Assembly (NCBI RefSeq): GCF_014170375.1
Contig: NZ_LZZW01000003.1
Location: forward strand, 62,001 to 126,000
Direction of reading: 5' to 3'
DNA from: Variovorax sp. UMC13
Lineage (GTDB): Bacteria; Pseudomonadota; Gammaproteobacteria; Burkholderiales; Burkholderiaceae_C
DNA length: 64,000 bases
A program made the translations under genes and the position numbers. Below are positions 1 through 8,651 of the stretch, one piece after another. Under the pieces are notes generated by a model. The model saw nothing but the letters and a program-made list of their open reading frames with translations. It ran no database searches and was not told the origin of the DNA. Position 1 is the stretch's first letter, and every line of letters starts with the position of its first letter.

Positions 1-159
1 GTAGGCCAAGCGGTTGACGAACACCACGTCGCCTTCGAGCAGGTTGGGCCGCATCGAGCCGGAGGGGATGGGGTTCCAGTCGGCGATGGCCGTGCGGAAG
101 AGGCCGAAGCACAGCAGAAGAACCAGGAATCCCTTGTTCGTACGGACCCAGCGTCCCAT
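1..159 (-). CDS. lepB: Signal peptidase I, N-terminal part (runs off the window)
   Basis: The first 53 codons of a type I signal peptidase (family S26), which cleaves signal peptides at the outer face of the inner membrane. One N-terminal hydrophobic helix (about residues 11-21) precedes the box-B motif IPSGSMRPNL; Ser35 is the expected catalytic nucleophile. The following EGDVVFVNRLAY matches the family. The general-base lysine lies beyond the window. The ATG has an AGGAGAAAAA ribosome-binding site. No lepA lies upstream, unlike the housekeeping lepA-lepB operon, so this may be an accessory copy (inference). Confidence 0.85.
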   Translation of the reverse strand, partial: MGRWVRTNKGFLVLLLCFGLFRTAIADWNPIPSGSMRPNLLEGDVVFVNRLAY

Positions 160-268
160 GTTTTTCTCCTTGGTTGGTCGCGTCGGTTGGTGCGGCGGCC
201 GCATGAATAGTTCCGGATGCCGGCGCCGCTGCGGCGCGCTGGCAGCGCAGCGCAGAGCCCGTCTGGAC

Positions 269-289
269 GATAATGCGAACAATTCCCAT
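269..289 (+). promoter_or_regulatory. Putative Fur box upstream of the chimeric sigma/receptor frame
   Basis: GATAATGCGAACAATTCCCAT agrees with the 19-bp Fur consensus at 13 positions and holds an imperfect dyad, ATGCGAA (273-279) and TTCCCAT (283-289), with 6 of 7 positions symmetric. It lies about 80 bp upstream of a FecI-like start, where iron-regulated ECF sigma genes normally carry such a site. The assignment rests on pattern only. Confidence 0.5.
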
Positions 290-369
290 CTGTAAAGCGC
301 GCATCGAACCAGCCGCTGACGCCGGTCTGTCGACGGGATTCCGCCACTCCATGGTTTTCTGGCCCGTCC

Positions 370-1626
370 GTGCTCGACCGCTACTACCGAGAACTGCTGA
401 ACTACTTCACCCGCCAGGTGAAGGACCGCGATGGCGCGGCCGACATCGTGCAGGAGACGTATGCGCGCGTGCTCGGGGTGCAGGGCGGCTTCATCAGCGT
501 CGACCCGGCCAACCCCGGCAACCCCGCCAACTTCCGCGACGTGAACCGCTATGTGTTCGGCAGCCCGGAGAGCGGCAAGGTGCTGACGGTGGACAACCAG
601 GCGCAGGCCAGGCTGCGCGCGGGCGACTGGCAGCACACGCTGCTGGTCGGCCTGGACTACCAGCGCGGCGACTACAAGCAGCTCACCTACTTCGGCAGCG
701 CGCCCTCGATCGACATCTACAACCCCGTGTACGACCAGCCGGTCACCGTGCCCGATCCCTACATCGACGCCCGCACGCGGCTCACGCAGACCGGCCTTTC
801 CCTGCAGGACCAGATCAAGTGGAACGAGCACTGGGTCGCGACGCTGGGCGGCCGCCATGACACGGCCAAGGTGCGCTCGCACAGCGCGCTCGACGGCAGC
901 AGCGCCAACCAGACCGACAACAAGTTCAGCGGGCGCGCGGGCCTGGTGTACCTGGCGCCGAGCGGCTGGGCGCCCTACGTCAGCTACTCCGAATCGTTCT
1001 CGCCCACGACCACGATCAACCCCGAGACCCACAGCCCCTTCAAGCCCGAGACCGGCAAGCAGTACGAGGCCGGCCTGCGCTACCAGCCGCCCGGCACCCG
1101 CGACACCTACAGCGCCGCGGTGTTCGACCTGCGGCGCCAGAACGTGATCACCTTTGGCCAGAACTTCACACCGATGCAGACCGGCGAGGTGCGGGTGCGC
1201 GGGCTCGAACTCGAAGCGAGCTTCCAGCCCATCCAGCGCATGAACGTGGTAGCCGCCTACACCTGGACGCCCGATGCCGACGTCACCGCCAGCAGCAACC
1301 CCGACCAGATCGGCAAGCAGCTCGTGGGGACGCCGCGCAACCAGGTCTCGCTGTGGGGCGACTACCGGACCGGCAACGGCCTGAAGGTCGGCCTGGGCGT
1401 GCGCTTCGTGGGATCGACCTACGGTGCGAACGGCTCGGCGCCGGCCAAGATCCCGTCGTACACCCTGTTCGTTGCGATGCTGGGCTGCGACTTCGAACGC
1501 TGGAGCCTGGCGCTCAACGCGCGCAACCGCACGGACCGCATCTACGTCGGCCGCAACTGCGATGCCTACAGCTGCGGCTACGGCCAGCGGCGCAGCCTGG
1601 TCGCCACCGCCACCTATCGCTGGTAG
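370..1626 (+). CDS. Chimeric frame: FecI-type sigma factor N-terminus fused to TonB siderophore receptor barrel (remnant)
   Basis: A continuous 418-residue frame from a GTG. Residues 1 to about 38 (LDRYYRELLNYF, ADIVQETYARVLG) are the start of sigma-70 region 2 of a FecI-type ECF sigma factor. From about residue 39 onward the sequence is the C-terminal half of a TonB-dependent siderophore receptor: barrel strands such as HTLLVGLDYQRGDY, the NPETHSPFKPETGKQYEAGL segment, and a terminal aromatic TYRW typical of outer-membrane barrels. The rest of the sigma factor, any FecR-like anti-sigma, the receptor signal peptide and the plug domain are missing. The simplest explanation is an internal deletion joining two genes in frame near 478-490. 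The product cannot be exported as a normal receptor and is probably non-functional. It overlaps the convergent monooxygenase gene by 13 bp. Confidence 0.75.
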   Translation: MLDRYYRELLNYFTRQVKDRDGAADIVQETYARVLGVQGGFISVDPANPGNPANFRDVNRYVFGSPESGKVLTVDNQAQARLRAGDWQHTLLVGLDYQRGDYKQLTYFGSAPSIDIYNPVYDQPVTVPDPYIDARTRLTQTGLSLQDQIKWNEHWVATLGGRHDTAKVRSHSALDGSSANQTDNKFSGRAGLVYLAPSGWAPYVSYSESFSPTTTINPETHSPFKPETGKQYEAGLRYQPPGTRDTYSAAVFDLRRQNVITFGQNFTPMQTGEVRVRGLELEASFQPIQRMNVVAAYTWTPDADVTASSNPDQIGKQLVGTPRNQVSLWGDYRTGNGLKVGLGVRFVGSTYGANGSAPAKIPSYTLFVAMLGCDFERWSLALNARNRTDRIYVGRNCDAYSCGYGQRRSLVATATYRW

Positions 1627-2960
1627 GGCGGCGCCTCGGGGAAGAAGCGGTTCGCGGGCCGCGGCAGCCCGAGGTTTTCGCGCAAGGTCTTGCCCTCGTA
1701 CTCGCGGCGGAAGATGCCGCGCCGCTGCAGCTCCGGCACCACTTTGTCGGCGAAGGCGTCGAGGCCGCCGGGCAGCCACGGGAACATGATGTTGAAGCCG
1801 TCGGAGCCCTCGGTCTCGAGCCATTCCTGCATCTCGTCGGCGATGGTCTGCGCCGTGCCCACGAAGGCCAGGCCGCCGTAGCCGCCGATGCGCTGCGCGA
1901 GCTGGCGCACGGTGAAGCCTTCGCGCCGCGCCAGCGCGATCACGCGCTCGCGGCCGCTCTGGCTCGCGTTGGTCGGCGGGATCTCGGGCAGGGGCTGGTC
2001 GGGATCGAAGCCTGAGGCGTCGTGGCCCAGCATGATCGACAGCGAGGCGATCGCGCTTTCGTAGTGCACCAGGCTGTCGAGCTTCGCGCGGATGGCGCGC
2101 GCCTCGGCCACCGTGTCGCCCACCACCACGAAGGCGCCGGGCAGGATCTTCAGGTGCTCGCGCTCGCGGCCCTGCGCGGCCAGCCGGCCCTTGACGTCGG
2201 CGTAGAAGCGCCGGCCCTCGTCCAGCGTGCCGGGCGCGGCGAAGATCACTTCGGCGGTCTCCGCCGCGAGCTGCCGGCCGGGCTCCGAGGCACCGGCCTG
2301 CACGATCACCGGCCAGCCCTGCACCGGCCGCGCGATGTGCAGCGGGCCGCGCACCGACAGGTACTTCCCCTTGTGGGCCAGTGTGTGCAGGCGCTCGGGG
2401 TCGAAGAAGCGGCCGCTGTCGACGTCGCGCACGAAGGCGTCGTCGGCCCAGCTGTCCCACAGCCCGGTGACCACGTCGTAGAACTCGCGCGCGCGGGCAT
2501 AGCGCTCGTCGTGTTCCATGTGCTCGTCGCGGCCGAAGTTCTTCGCCGCGTCGGGGTTGCTGGTGGTCACGATGTTCCAGCCCGCGCGGCCCTCGCTCAG
2601 GTGGTCGAGCGAGGCGAAGCGGCGCGCGATGTGGAAGGGCTCGTCGAAGGTGGTCGAGGCGGTCGCGACCAGGCCGATGTGCTGCGTGTGCTGGGCCAGC
2701 GCCGACAGCAGCGTGAAGGGCTCGAAGGAGCTCACCGTGTGGCTGCGCTGCAGCGCAGCGATCGGCATGTTGAGCACGGCCAGGTGGTCGGCCATGAAGA
2801 AGGCGTCGAAGCGCGCGCGCTCCAACGTCTGGGCGAAGCGCTTGAGGTGCGCGAAGTTGAAGTTGGCGTCGGGGAAGGCACCCGGGTAGCGCCAGGCGCC
2901 GGTGTGGATGCTGACGGGGCGCATGAAGGCGCCGAGCTTGAGCTGCCGTGGGGAGGTCAT
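1614..2960 (-). CDS. FMN-dependent monooxygenase, NtaA/SnaA/DszA family
   Basis: A 448-residue flavin monooxygenase of the bacterial-luciferase superfamily, NtaA/SnaA/SoxA(DszA) branch. These cytoplasmic enzymes use reduced FMN from a separate reductase to oxidise nitrogen- or sulfur-containing substrates. Family marks are the N-terminal KLGAFMRPVSIHTGAWRYP, the ARFDAFFMADHL segment, and the signature LSEGRAGWNIVTTS. Length is normal for the family. It is transcribed alone from a sulfur-type promoter 30 bp upstream. The substrate cannot be read from sequence. No flavin reductase gene is present in the window. Confidence 0.88.
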   Translation of the reverse strand: MTSPRQLKLGAFMRPVSIHTGAWRYPGAFPDANFNFAHLKRFAQTLERARFDAFFMADHLAVLNMPIAALQRSHTVSSFEPFTLLSALAQHTQHIGLVATASTTFDEPFHIARRFASLDHLSEGRAGWNIVTTSNPDAAKNFGRDEHMEHDERYARAREFYDVVTGLWDSWADDAFVRDVDSGRFFDPERLHTLAHKGKYLSVRGPLHIARPVQGWPVIVQAGASEPGRQLAAETAEVIFAAPGTLDEGRRFYADVKGRLAAQGREREHLKILPGAFVVVGDTVAEARAIRAKLDSLVHYESAIASLSIMLGHDASGFDPDQPLPEIPPTNASQSGRERVIALARREGFTVRQLAQRIGGYGGLAFVGTAQTIADEMQEWLETEGSDGFNIMFPWLPGGLDAFADKVVPELQRRGIFRREYEGKTLRENLGLPRPANRFFPEAPPYQR

Positions 2961-2990
2961 GGTGCGCGGGGAGAGAGCGGGGTGGCGGCC

Positions 2991-3023
2991 ACCATAAGCC
3001 CGGCCCTTTGCCCGGACAACGAA
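2991..3023 (-). promoter_or_regulatory. Sulfur-type promoter element for the monooxygenase at 1614-2960
   Basis: On the minus strand TTCGTTG (3017-3023) is followed by exactly 20 nt and TATGGT (2991-2996), about 30 bp before the ATG. The TTG of the heptamer can serve as a -35 with 17-bp spacing. The same arrangement precedes seven other units in this window. Confidence 0.5.
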
Positions 3024-3071
3024 CCATTGCTCACTAGGTTATGGCGATCGTGGTCTAAGCGGCGCCGTGCA

Positions 3072-4667
3072 TCAGGGCCGCGCGAACACCTTCGACAACA
3101 GCGGCGCCAGGTCCTGCATGGCACCCAACGTGTTCGGGCCCGGCAGCAGGCCGGGCTGGAAGCCTTCGCGCTCGAAGCGGCGCAGCAGCGCGGGATCGGC
3201 GCCGATGATGTGCACCGGCACGTCCCAGTCGTTGCCGCTGCCGCTCACGCGGGCCCAGGGCTGGTGGTCGCCGATCAGCACCACGACCAGCCGGGGCGGC
3301 GCCTGTTCGCGCAGGTAGGCGCCCAGCCACTGCCAGGTCAGGGCGATCGACTGCAGGTAGGCGGGCACCGGGTCGCGCCAGGACGTCGGCTCCTCCATCG
3401 CATGCATCTGCTGCGGCGGGGTGTAGGCCGTGGGACCGGTGAGCCGCCCCCAGTCGCCAACGAAGGGCGGCAACGGGTGGAAGGGCGCGTGGCTGTTGAG
3501 CGTGGGAAAGACGACGAAGCGCGGCTTGCGCGCCGCGGCCGGCGCCGCCAGCTCCTGCGCATGCAGCAGCGCCATCGCGGCCTGGTCGGGAATTCGCCAT
3601 GCGCCGAAGGGCAGGCCGGTGTAGCCCATGGTGCTGGCGTCCACGTAGCGGTCGAAGCCGAAGAAGCGGCCTTCGGGCCAAGGCCGCTGCAGCCCCGGCA
3701 TCCAGCTCACGGTCTCATAGCCGTGGGCGGCGAAGTGCTGCGCCAGCGTGGGCCGTCGGGTGGTCAGCAGCAGGTCGTAGTCGAGCGGGTCGCGCGTGTC
3801 GACGCCGGTCAGCAGCGCGCCGTGCGCGAGCCAGGAGCCGCCGCCGAAGGTGGGCGAGCGCACGCGCGCCGACACCACCGCGCGCCCGCTGGCCGCGATG
3901 GCCTGCGCCAGCGCGTCGCGCGGTCCGGCGAGCGCCTGGGCCTGCACGGGATCGTCGACGGTGCACACGCCATACGACTCGGAGAACAGCACCAGCACGT
4001 CCGCGCCGTGGAGCGCATCGAGGTCGGCACCGAAGGCCGGGCTCGGCGACAGCCGCGAGGCCGCGCCGTCGGCGCGCGATTGCGCGACCAGGAACTGCGC
4101 CTGGCGCAGCACCAGTTTCGAGACCGGTTCGGAAAAGGCGCGCCAGCTTTCGAATCCGCCCAGGCCGTCGGCGGCCCGCGCCAGCACCAGCAGGCTGCAC
4201 AGCGCGAGCAGCGCGAAGCGCACCGGGCGCGCGGCCAGCCCGTGTGCCACCGCGCGCCAGCAGGCCCAGGCCAGCCCCGCCACCGCGGCCAGCGCGAGCA
4301 GCAGCAGGCCGCCGGCCGCGGCGAGCTGCCAGGCCGGCACCTCGTGCTGCGCCAGCACGCTGCCCAGGTGCCGGCCGTCCCAATACAGGTTGAGCGGACG
4401 GCCGAAGAGCGCGGTGGCCGTCACATCCAGCAGGTGCACCGCGATCAGCGCGGCGCTCGCCGCCGCCAGCCAGCGCGTGGCCCGGACGGCAGTGCCGCCG
4501 CGCCAGGCGATCCAGCCGGCCAGCCCGGCCACGCCGGCGCACAGTTCGAGCGACACACGCGCGCCGGGCTGCGGCCAGAAGGAGGCGGCGGGTGCGCCCA
4601 GGGTCAGCAATGCATTGAGCAGCGCCAGCGCCAGCGCGAGGCGCAGCCAGGGCGCGAGGCGGCTCAC
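3072..4667 (-). CDS. Inner-membrane sulfatase/phosphoethanolamine-transferase-like protein
   Basis: A 531-residue protein of the alkaline-phosphatase/sulfatase superfamily with the LTA-synthase/EptA-like layout. About five N-terminal membrane segments (within residues 7-165) precede a periplasmic catalytic domain. Visible superfamily marks are VLVLFSESYG (first metal site), TFGGGSWLAH (the Ser/Thr in this segment is the likely nucleophile) and VVLIGDHQPWA (metal-binding Asp-His). It begins with GTG overlapping the YceI stop (GTGA) and is the last gene of a three-gene operon with a CDP-alcohol phosphatidyltransferase. Transfer of a phospholipid-derived head group to an envelope acceptor is possible, but the substrate is unknown. 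Confidence 0.75.
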   Translation of the reverse strand: MSRLAPWLRLALALALLNALLTLGAPAASFWPQPGARVSLELCAGVAGLAGWIAWRGGTAVRATRWLAAASAALIAVHLLDVTATALFGRPLNLYWDGRHLGSVLAQHEVPAWQLAAAGGLLLLALAAVAGLAWACWRAVAHGLAARPVRFALLALCSLLVLARAADGLGGFESWRAFSEPVSKLVLRQAQFLVAQSRADGAASRLSPSPAFGADLDALHGADVLVLFSESYGVCTVDDPVQAQALAGPRDALAQAIAASGRAVVSARVRSPTFGGGSWLAHGALLTGVDTRDPLDYDLLLTTRRPTLAQHFAAHGYETVSWMPGLQRPWPEGRFFGFDRYVDASTMGYTGLPFGAWRIPDQAAMALLHAQELAAPAAARKPRFVVFPTLNSHAPFHPLPPFVGDWGRLTGPTAYTPPQQMHAMEEPTSWRDPVPAYLQSIALTWQWLGAYLREQAPPRLVVVLIGDHQPWARVSGSGNDWDVPVHIIGADPALLRRFEREGFQPGLLPGPNTLGAMQDLAPLLSKVFARP

Positions 4668-5275
4668 TGCCGGATCGCCTCGAACTCGATGATCAGTTGC
4701 ACCTCGTCGCCGACCCAGCCGTTGCCCACCCCGTAGTTCATGCCGTAGGCGCTGCGCAGGAAGCTGCCGCGCGCCGACACGCCCATCACGTAGGAGGACT
4801 TGGCGATCGGCGAGAGGCCGCTCTTGTTCCAGGTGGCCTGCAGCACGAGCGGTTGCGAGCGCCCCAGCAGCTCGAGCGCGCCGGCGATGGCGAAGTGGCG
4901 CTCGGCGATGCGCGTGGCACGGACCGCGGTGAACACCATGCGCGGAAACTCGGCCGCGTTGAGGAAGTCCGCGCTCTGGAGGTGCTGGTCGCGCTTGACG
5001 TGGTTGCTGAACACGCTGCGGGTGTCGACCTCGATGCGCACCTCGCCCAGTTCGCCGCTGGCCTCGTCGAAGCGGAAGCTGCCGCGCGCGGCGCGGAACA
5101 TGCCCAGCACCCTGGCGTAGCCGATGTGCTCGACCAGGAAGCCGACGCTGATGTGCTCGGGGTCGATCTCGTAGCGCGCGGGCGCCGCGAAGGCCGTGCC
5201 GGGGCCCAGCGCGATCCAGCCGAGCAGGCCGGCGCCGAAGGCGCGGCGGGTGGGCGAGGGGAGGGGGGGTGTCAT
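4664..5275 (-). CDS. YceI family exported lipid-binding-like protein
   Basis: A 203-residue protein with an N-terminal signal ([21 protein letters not shown]) and then the YceI lipocalin-like fold: [20 protein letters not shown] at the start of the mature protein, [20 protein letters not shown] and [15 protein letters not shown] in the core. YceI proteins are periplasmic and bind long isoprenoid chains in structurally studied members. The start codon overlaps the stop of the upstream phosphatidyltransferase gene (ATGA), so expression is coupled. Its role beside a CDP-alcohol phosphatidyltransferase and a membrane sulfatase-like enzyme suggests lipid handling in the envelope; this is inference. 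Confidence 0.85.
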   Translation of the reverse strand: MTPPLPSPTRRAFGAGLLGWIALGPGTAFAAPARYEIDPEHISVGFLVEHIGYARVLGMFRAARGSFRFDEASGELGEVRIEVDTRSVFSNHVKRDQHLQSADFLNAAEFPRMVFTAVRATRIAERHFAIAGALELLGRSQPLVLQATWNKSGLSPIAKSSYVMGVSARGSFLRSAYGMNYGVGNGWVGDEVQLIIEFEAIRQ

Positions 5276-6060
5276 GGGCCGGTCTCCAGGGTGCGGGGCC
5301 GATGGCGTGCGAGCCAGCGCACGTCGGCCGCGAAGGAGCCGACCAGCGCGAGCAGGCCCGCGCCGGCGACGAGGCCGGCCCAGGGGGCCTCGACGACCGG
5401 GGCCAGGCACACGATCAGGGTGGTGATCTGCGCCACGCACACCGTCTTGCGCCGCCGGCTGGGCGGCAGCGGGCGCGCGAGCCAGGGCCAGCGCCAGGCG
5501 GCGGCCACGAAGGCATAGCGCATCGCGCCGGAGGCCAGGATCCAGGCGCCGGCCTTGCCCTGCTGCAGCACCAGCACGCAGAGCACGAGGATCAGCAGCG
5601 CATCGGTCTCCATGTCGAAGCGGGCGCCGAAGGGGCTGGCCTCCTGGCGGCGCCGTGCGACGGGGCCGTCCACCGCGTCGAGCAGCGCCGCCACCGTGGC
5701 CAGCGCCACCAGCGCCCAGCCGAAGGCGGCCGGGTCGGCGGGTGCCTCGCCGATGGCCGCGGCCAGCAGCGCGATCAGCGCCAGCCGGCCGAGCGTGATG
5801 CCGTTGGCCGCGCCGAAGCGCGCATGGGGCGCGTGGGTGGCCAGGCCGGCCCACATCAGCAGCGCGCCGATGCCGAAGACCGCCAGCGCCTTGGGCACCA
5901 GCCACAGGCTCATGCCGTCCAGCGGCGCCACGACCGCGACCACCGCCAAGCCGGCCGCCAGCAGCAGCGCCACGCGCGCCACCGCCCGCGCGGCATCGCG
6001 GCGCAAGCCCGCGGGGGCCGGTGCGGTCATGGGGTGATGGGAGCCTGGGGTCGAAAGCAT
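5272..6060 (-). CDS. CDP-alcohol phosphatidyltransferase family membrane protein
   Basis: An integral membrane enzyme with the complete CDP-alcohol phosphotransferase signature D-x2-DG-x2-AR-x8-G-x3-D-x3-D, seen as [11 protein letters not shown] then GARFDMETD. Members transfer a phosphoalcohol from a CDP-activated donor, with four metal-binding aspartates, all present here. About six membrane segments are visible. The ATG at 6060 (262 aa) has AAGGA 10 nt upstream; an internal ATG at 6030 (252 aa) lacks a ribosome-binding site but is also possible. It is the first gene of a coupled operon with yceI and the sulfatase-like gene, divergent from the dehydrogenase operon with only 69 bp between the starts. 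The acceptor alcohol is unknown. Confidence 0.82.
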   Translation of the reverse strand: MLSTPGSHHPMTAPAPAGLRRDAARAVARVALLLAAGLAVVAVVAPLDGMSLWLVPKALAVFGIGALLMWAGLATHAPHARFGAANGITLGRLALIALLAAAIGEAPADPAAFGWALVALATVAALLDAVDGPVARRRQEASPFGARFDMETDALLILVLCVLVLQQGKAGAWILASGAMRYAFVAAAWRWPWLARPLPPSRRRKTVCVAQITTLIVCLAPVVEAPWAGLVAGAGLLALVGSFAADVRWLARHRPRTLETGP

Positions 6061-6129
6061 CGTCTTAAGATCCTTCTGCGCCGGAGGGCCCACCACACGG
6101 CGGGCGGCGGCGGTGGGACACCAAAGAGC

Positions 6130-7137
6130 ATGCCAGCAATTCGGACGCCTGTGGTCAGCGATGCGTATCAAGCCCTCTGGACCGAGGCGCCGGGACGGGC
6201 CGTGCTGCGCGCGGGCACACTCGGCGCGCGGGCCGACGACCATGTGCGCGTGCGGGCCCTGCACAGCGCCGTCAGCCGCGGCACCGAGCTGCTGGTGCTC
6301 CGCGGCGAGGTGCCGCCCAGCGAGTTCGCGCGCATGCGCGCCCCCTTCCAGGAAGGCGAGTTCCCCGGGCCGGTGAAGTACGGCTATGCGAGCGTCGGCC
6401 TCGTCGAGGCCGGCCCGCCCGCGCTCCAGGGCCGCGCGGTGTTCTGCCTGCACCCGCACCAGTCGCGCTACGACGTGCCCGCCGCGGCCATCCACCCCTT
6501 GCCCGAGGGCCTGCCGGCCGCGCGCGCGGTGCTGGCGGCGAACATGGAGACGGCCGTCAACGCGCTGTGGGATGCGGCACCGCGCCTGGGCGATCGCGTG
6601 GCGGTGGTGGGCGGCGGCGTGGTCGGGCTGCTGGTGGCCTGGCTCGCCTCGCGCATCCCGGGTTGCGCGGTGCAGCTGGTCGACGTGCGCGCCGAACGGG
6701 CCGCGGTGGCGGCGCACCTGGGCCTGGACTTCGCGCTGCCGGAGGCGGCGGCGCGCGCGGCCGATCTGGTGGTGCATGCCAGCGGCCAGCCCGCCGGCCT
6801 GGCGAGCGCGCTGGGCCTCGCGGGCTTCGAGGCCACGGTGCTCGAACTCAGCTGGTACGGCCAACGCGCCGTGACGCTGCCGCTGGGCGAGGCCTTCCAT
6901 GCGCAGCGCCTGACGCTGCGCAGCTCCCAGGTCGGCCAGGTGGCCACGGCCCAGCGCGGCCGCTGGAGCCATGGCCGGCGCATGGGGCTGGCGCTGGCGC
7001 TGCTGGCGCAACCGGCCGCCGCCGTGCTGGACGCGCTGATCACCGACAGCGCCCCGCTGCAGGAACTGCCCGCCGTGCTGGCGCGCCTGGCGGCCGGCGC
7101 GCCCGATACGCTGTGCCAGCGCATCGACTATTCCTGA
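6130..7137 (+). CDS. MDR-type dehydrogenase (alcohol dehydrogenase-like)
   Basis: A 335-residue member of the medium-chain dehydrogenase superfamily. The GroES-like N-terminal half contains [11 protein letters not shown] and the second half has a Rossmann nucleotide site, [18 protein letters not shown], around residues 157-174. The Cys and His zinc ligands of classical alcohol dehydrogenases are not obvious, so this is probably a non-classical member. It opens a four-gene operon (dehydrogenase, pterin-synthase-like, glycosyltransferase, methyltransferase). Relatives are usually annotated only as zinc-binding dehydrogenases, and the substrate is unknown. Start chosen at the ATG after AAAGAG, because the open frame upstream overlaps the divergent operon. 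Confidence 0.75.
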   Translation: MPAIRTPVVSDAYQALWTEAPGRAVLRAGTLGARADDHVRVRALHSAVSRGTELLVLRGEVPPSEFARMRAPFQEGEFPGPVKYGYASVGLVEAGPPALQGRAVFCLHPHQSRYDVPAAAIHPLPEGLPAARAVLAANMETAVNALWDAAPRLGDRVAVVGGGVVGLLVAWLASRIPGCAVQLVDVRAERAAVAAHLGLDFALPEAAARAADLVVHASGQPAGLASALGLAGFEATVLELSWYGQRAVTLPLGEAFHAQRLTLRSSQVGQVATAQRGRWSHGRRMGLALALLAQPAAAVLDALITDSAPLQELPAVLARLAAGAPDTLCQRIDYS

Positions 7138-7164
7138 ACCTGTTCTTTCGAAGGGAGCTCCACC

Positions 7165-7584
7165 ATGTACAGCGTCAACGTCCGCGACCATTTCATGATT
7201 GCCCACAGCTTCCGCGGCGAGGCCTTCGGCCCCGCGCAGCGGCTGCACGGCGCCACCTACGTGGTGGATGCGACCTTCCACCGCCGCGCGCTCGACGCCG
7301 ACGGCATGGTGGTCGACATCGCGCGCGCCACCACGGTGCTGCGCGAGGTGCTGGGCGAACTCAACCTGCGCAACCTCGACGACGACGGCGCCTTCACCGG
7401 CCAGAACACCACCACCGAGTTCCTGGCGCGCGTGATCTTCGAGCGCATCGCCGACCGCATCGTGACCGGCGAGCTCGGCCCGCATGCCAGTGGCATCGAG
7501 CACCTGGGCGTGCGCCTCAACGAATCGCACGTGGCCTGGGCGGCCTATGAGGCCGCGCTGCCGCGGCCGGCGACCGGCGCCTGA
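7165..7584 (+). CDS. 6-pyruvoyl/6-carboxy-tetrahydropterin synthase-like protein with altered active site
   Basis: A 139-residue protein of the PTPS/QueD (T-fold) family, which acts on dihydroneopterin triphosphate. The fold is recognisable from AHSF near the start, RLHGATYVV at 26-34, [15 protein letters not shown] at 81-95 and VRLNES at 116-121 with the conserved Glu120. Key differences: where QueD has Cys-x3-His-x-His, this protein has Ala24, His28 and Ala30, so the catalytic cysteine and one zinc-binding histidine are missing. The Asp-His pair of the triad is also not evident. It may therefore catalyse a different reaction or bind a pterin only. The stop overlaps the glycosyltransferase start (TGATG). 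Confidence 0.82.
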   Translation: MYSVNVRDHFMIAHSFRGEAFGPAQRLHGATYVVDATFHRRALDADGMVVDIARATTVLREVLGELNLRNLDDDGAFTGQNTTTEFLARVIFERIADRIVTGELGPHASGIEHLGVRLNESHVAWAAYEAALPRPATGA

Positions 7585-8651
7585 TGCAAAGGTCCTGCAC
7601 CTTCCTGGTCCCCGGCGACTGGGACAGCCGCACCGGCGGCTACCTCTACGACCGCCGGATCGTCGACCAGCTGCGCGCCGCGGGCTGGCAGGTGGACGTG
7701 CTCTCCCCCGGCGACGGCTTCCCCTGGCCCGACGCCGCAGCGGCGCAGCGCGCACGCCAGGTGGTGGCGGCCCTGCCCGACGGCGCGCTGGTGGTGGCCG
7801 ACGGCCTGGGTTTCGGCGTGCTGCCGGAACTGGCCGCGGCGCACGCGGAAAGGCTGCGCTGGGTCGCGCTGGTGCATCACCCGCTGGCACTCGAGTCGGG
7901 CCTGAGCGAGCTGCAGCAGATGCAGCTGTTCGACAGCGAACGCCGCGCGCTCGCGCATGCACGGCGGGTGATCGTGACCAGCCCGTCGACCGCGCGCGCC
8001 CTGGCGCCCTACGAGGTGCCGCCCGATCGCATCCACGTGGTCGAGCCCGGCACCGATCCTGCCCCGCTGGCTGTGGGCGGCGGTGCTGGCCCGCAGGCGC
8101 TGTCGCTGCTGTGCGTGGCCACCGTCACGCCGCGCAAGGGCCATGTCGTGCTGCTCGAGGCGCTGGCCGGCCTGCGCGACCGGCACTGGCACCTGCACTG
8201 CGCCGGCAGCCTGGCGCGCGATGCGCAGGAGGGGCGCAAAGCCCTGGCGCTGGCCGAGCGCCTCGGGCTGGCCGAACGGGTGAGCTGGCACGGCGAGGTC
8301 GATGCCGATCCGCTCGCCGCGCTCTATGCGCAGGCCGAGCTGTTCGTGTTGCCGTCCTGGCACGAAGGCTATGGCATGGCGCTGGCCGAGGCGCTGGCGC
8401 GCGGCCTGCCGGTCGTGAGCTGCGCGGCCGGCGCGATCGTGGACACCGTGCCCGCCGACGCCGGCATCCTGGTGCCGCCGGGCGATGTCGGCGCGCTGCG
8501 TGAAGCGCTGCGACGCCTGATGGACGCGCCCGAGGCGCGCCGCGCACTGGCCGCGGGCGCGCGGGCCGCCGCCGCAAGGCTGCCGCGCTGGTCCGATGCC
8601 GGGCAGCGCTTCGCGGCCGCGCTGCAGTCGATCGGACCCGCGCGGCCATGA
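7584..8651 (+). CDS. Glycosyltransferase family 4 (GT-B fold)
   Basis: A 355-residue retaining-type GT-B glycosyltransferase. The N-terminal domain contains DWDSRTGGYLYDRR and the C-terminal donor-binding domain contains VATVTPRKGH and the E-x7-E motif in HEGYGMALAEALARGLPVV (about residues 258-276). No membrane segment is seen, so it is cytoplasmic. It is coupled to the genes on both sides by 1-bp and 4-bp overlaps (TGATG upstream, ATGA downstream), which argues that it sugars the product of the pterin-synthase-like and methyltransferase partners rather than a cell-wall polymer. Donor and acceptor are unknown. Confidence 0.85.
   Translation: MQRSCTFLVPGDWDSRTGGYLYDRRIVDQLRAAGWQVDVLSPGDGFPWPDAAAAQRARQVVAALPDGALVVADGLGFGVLPELAAAHAERLRWVALVHHPLALESGLSELQQMQLFDSERRALAHARRVIVTSPSTARALAPYEVPPDRIHVVEPGTDPAPLAVGGGAGPQALSLLCVATVTPRKGHVVLLEALAGLRDRHWHLHCAGSLARDAQEGRKALALAERLGLAERVSWHGEVDADPLAALYAQAELFVLPSWHEGYGMALAEALARGLPVVSCAAGAIVDTVPADAGILVPPGDVGALREALRRLMDAPEARRALAAGARAAAARLPRWSDAGQRFAAALQSIGPARP

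Noticed and set aside
273..860. Arg/Pro-rich open frame overlapping the chimeric gene, and many similar long frames on both strands across the window
   Set aside because: They are extended by high GC at third positions, show no family motifs, and lie out of frame or antisense to genes with clear domain matches.
2022..4736. A 904-codon plus-strand frame antisense to the monooxygenase and sulfatase-like genes
   Set aside because: Composition is Arg/Gln/His/Ala-rich with no domain, and the opposite strand holds convincing genes throughout.
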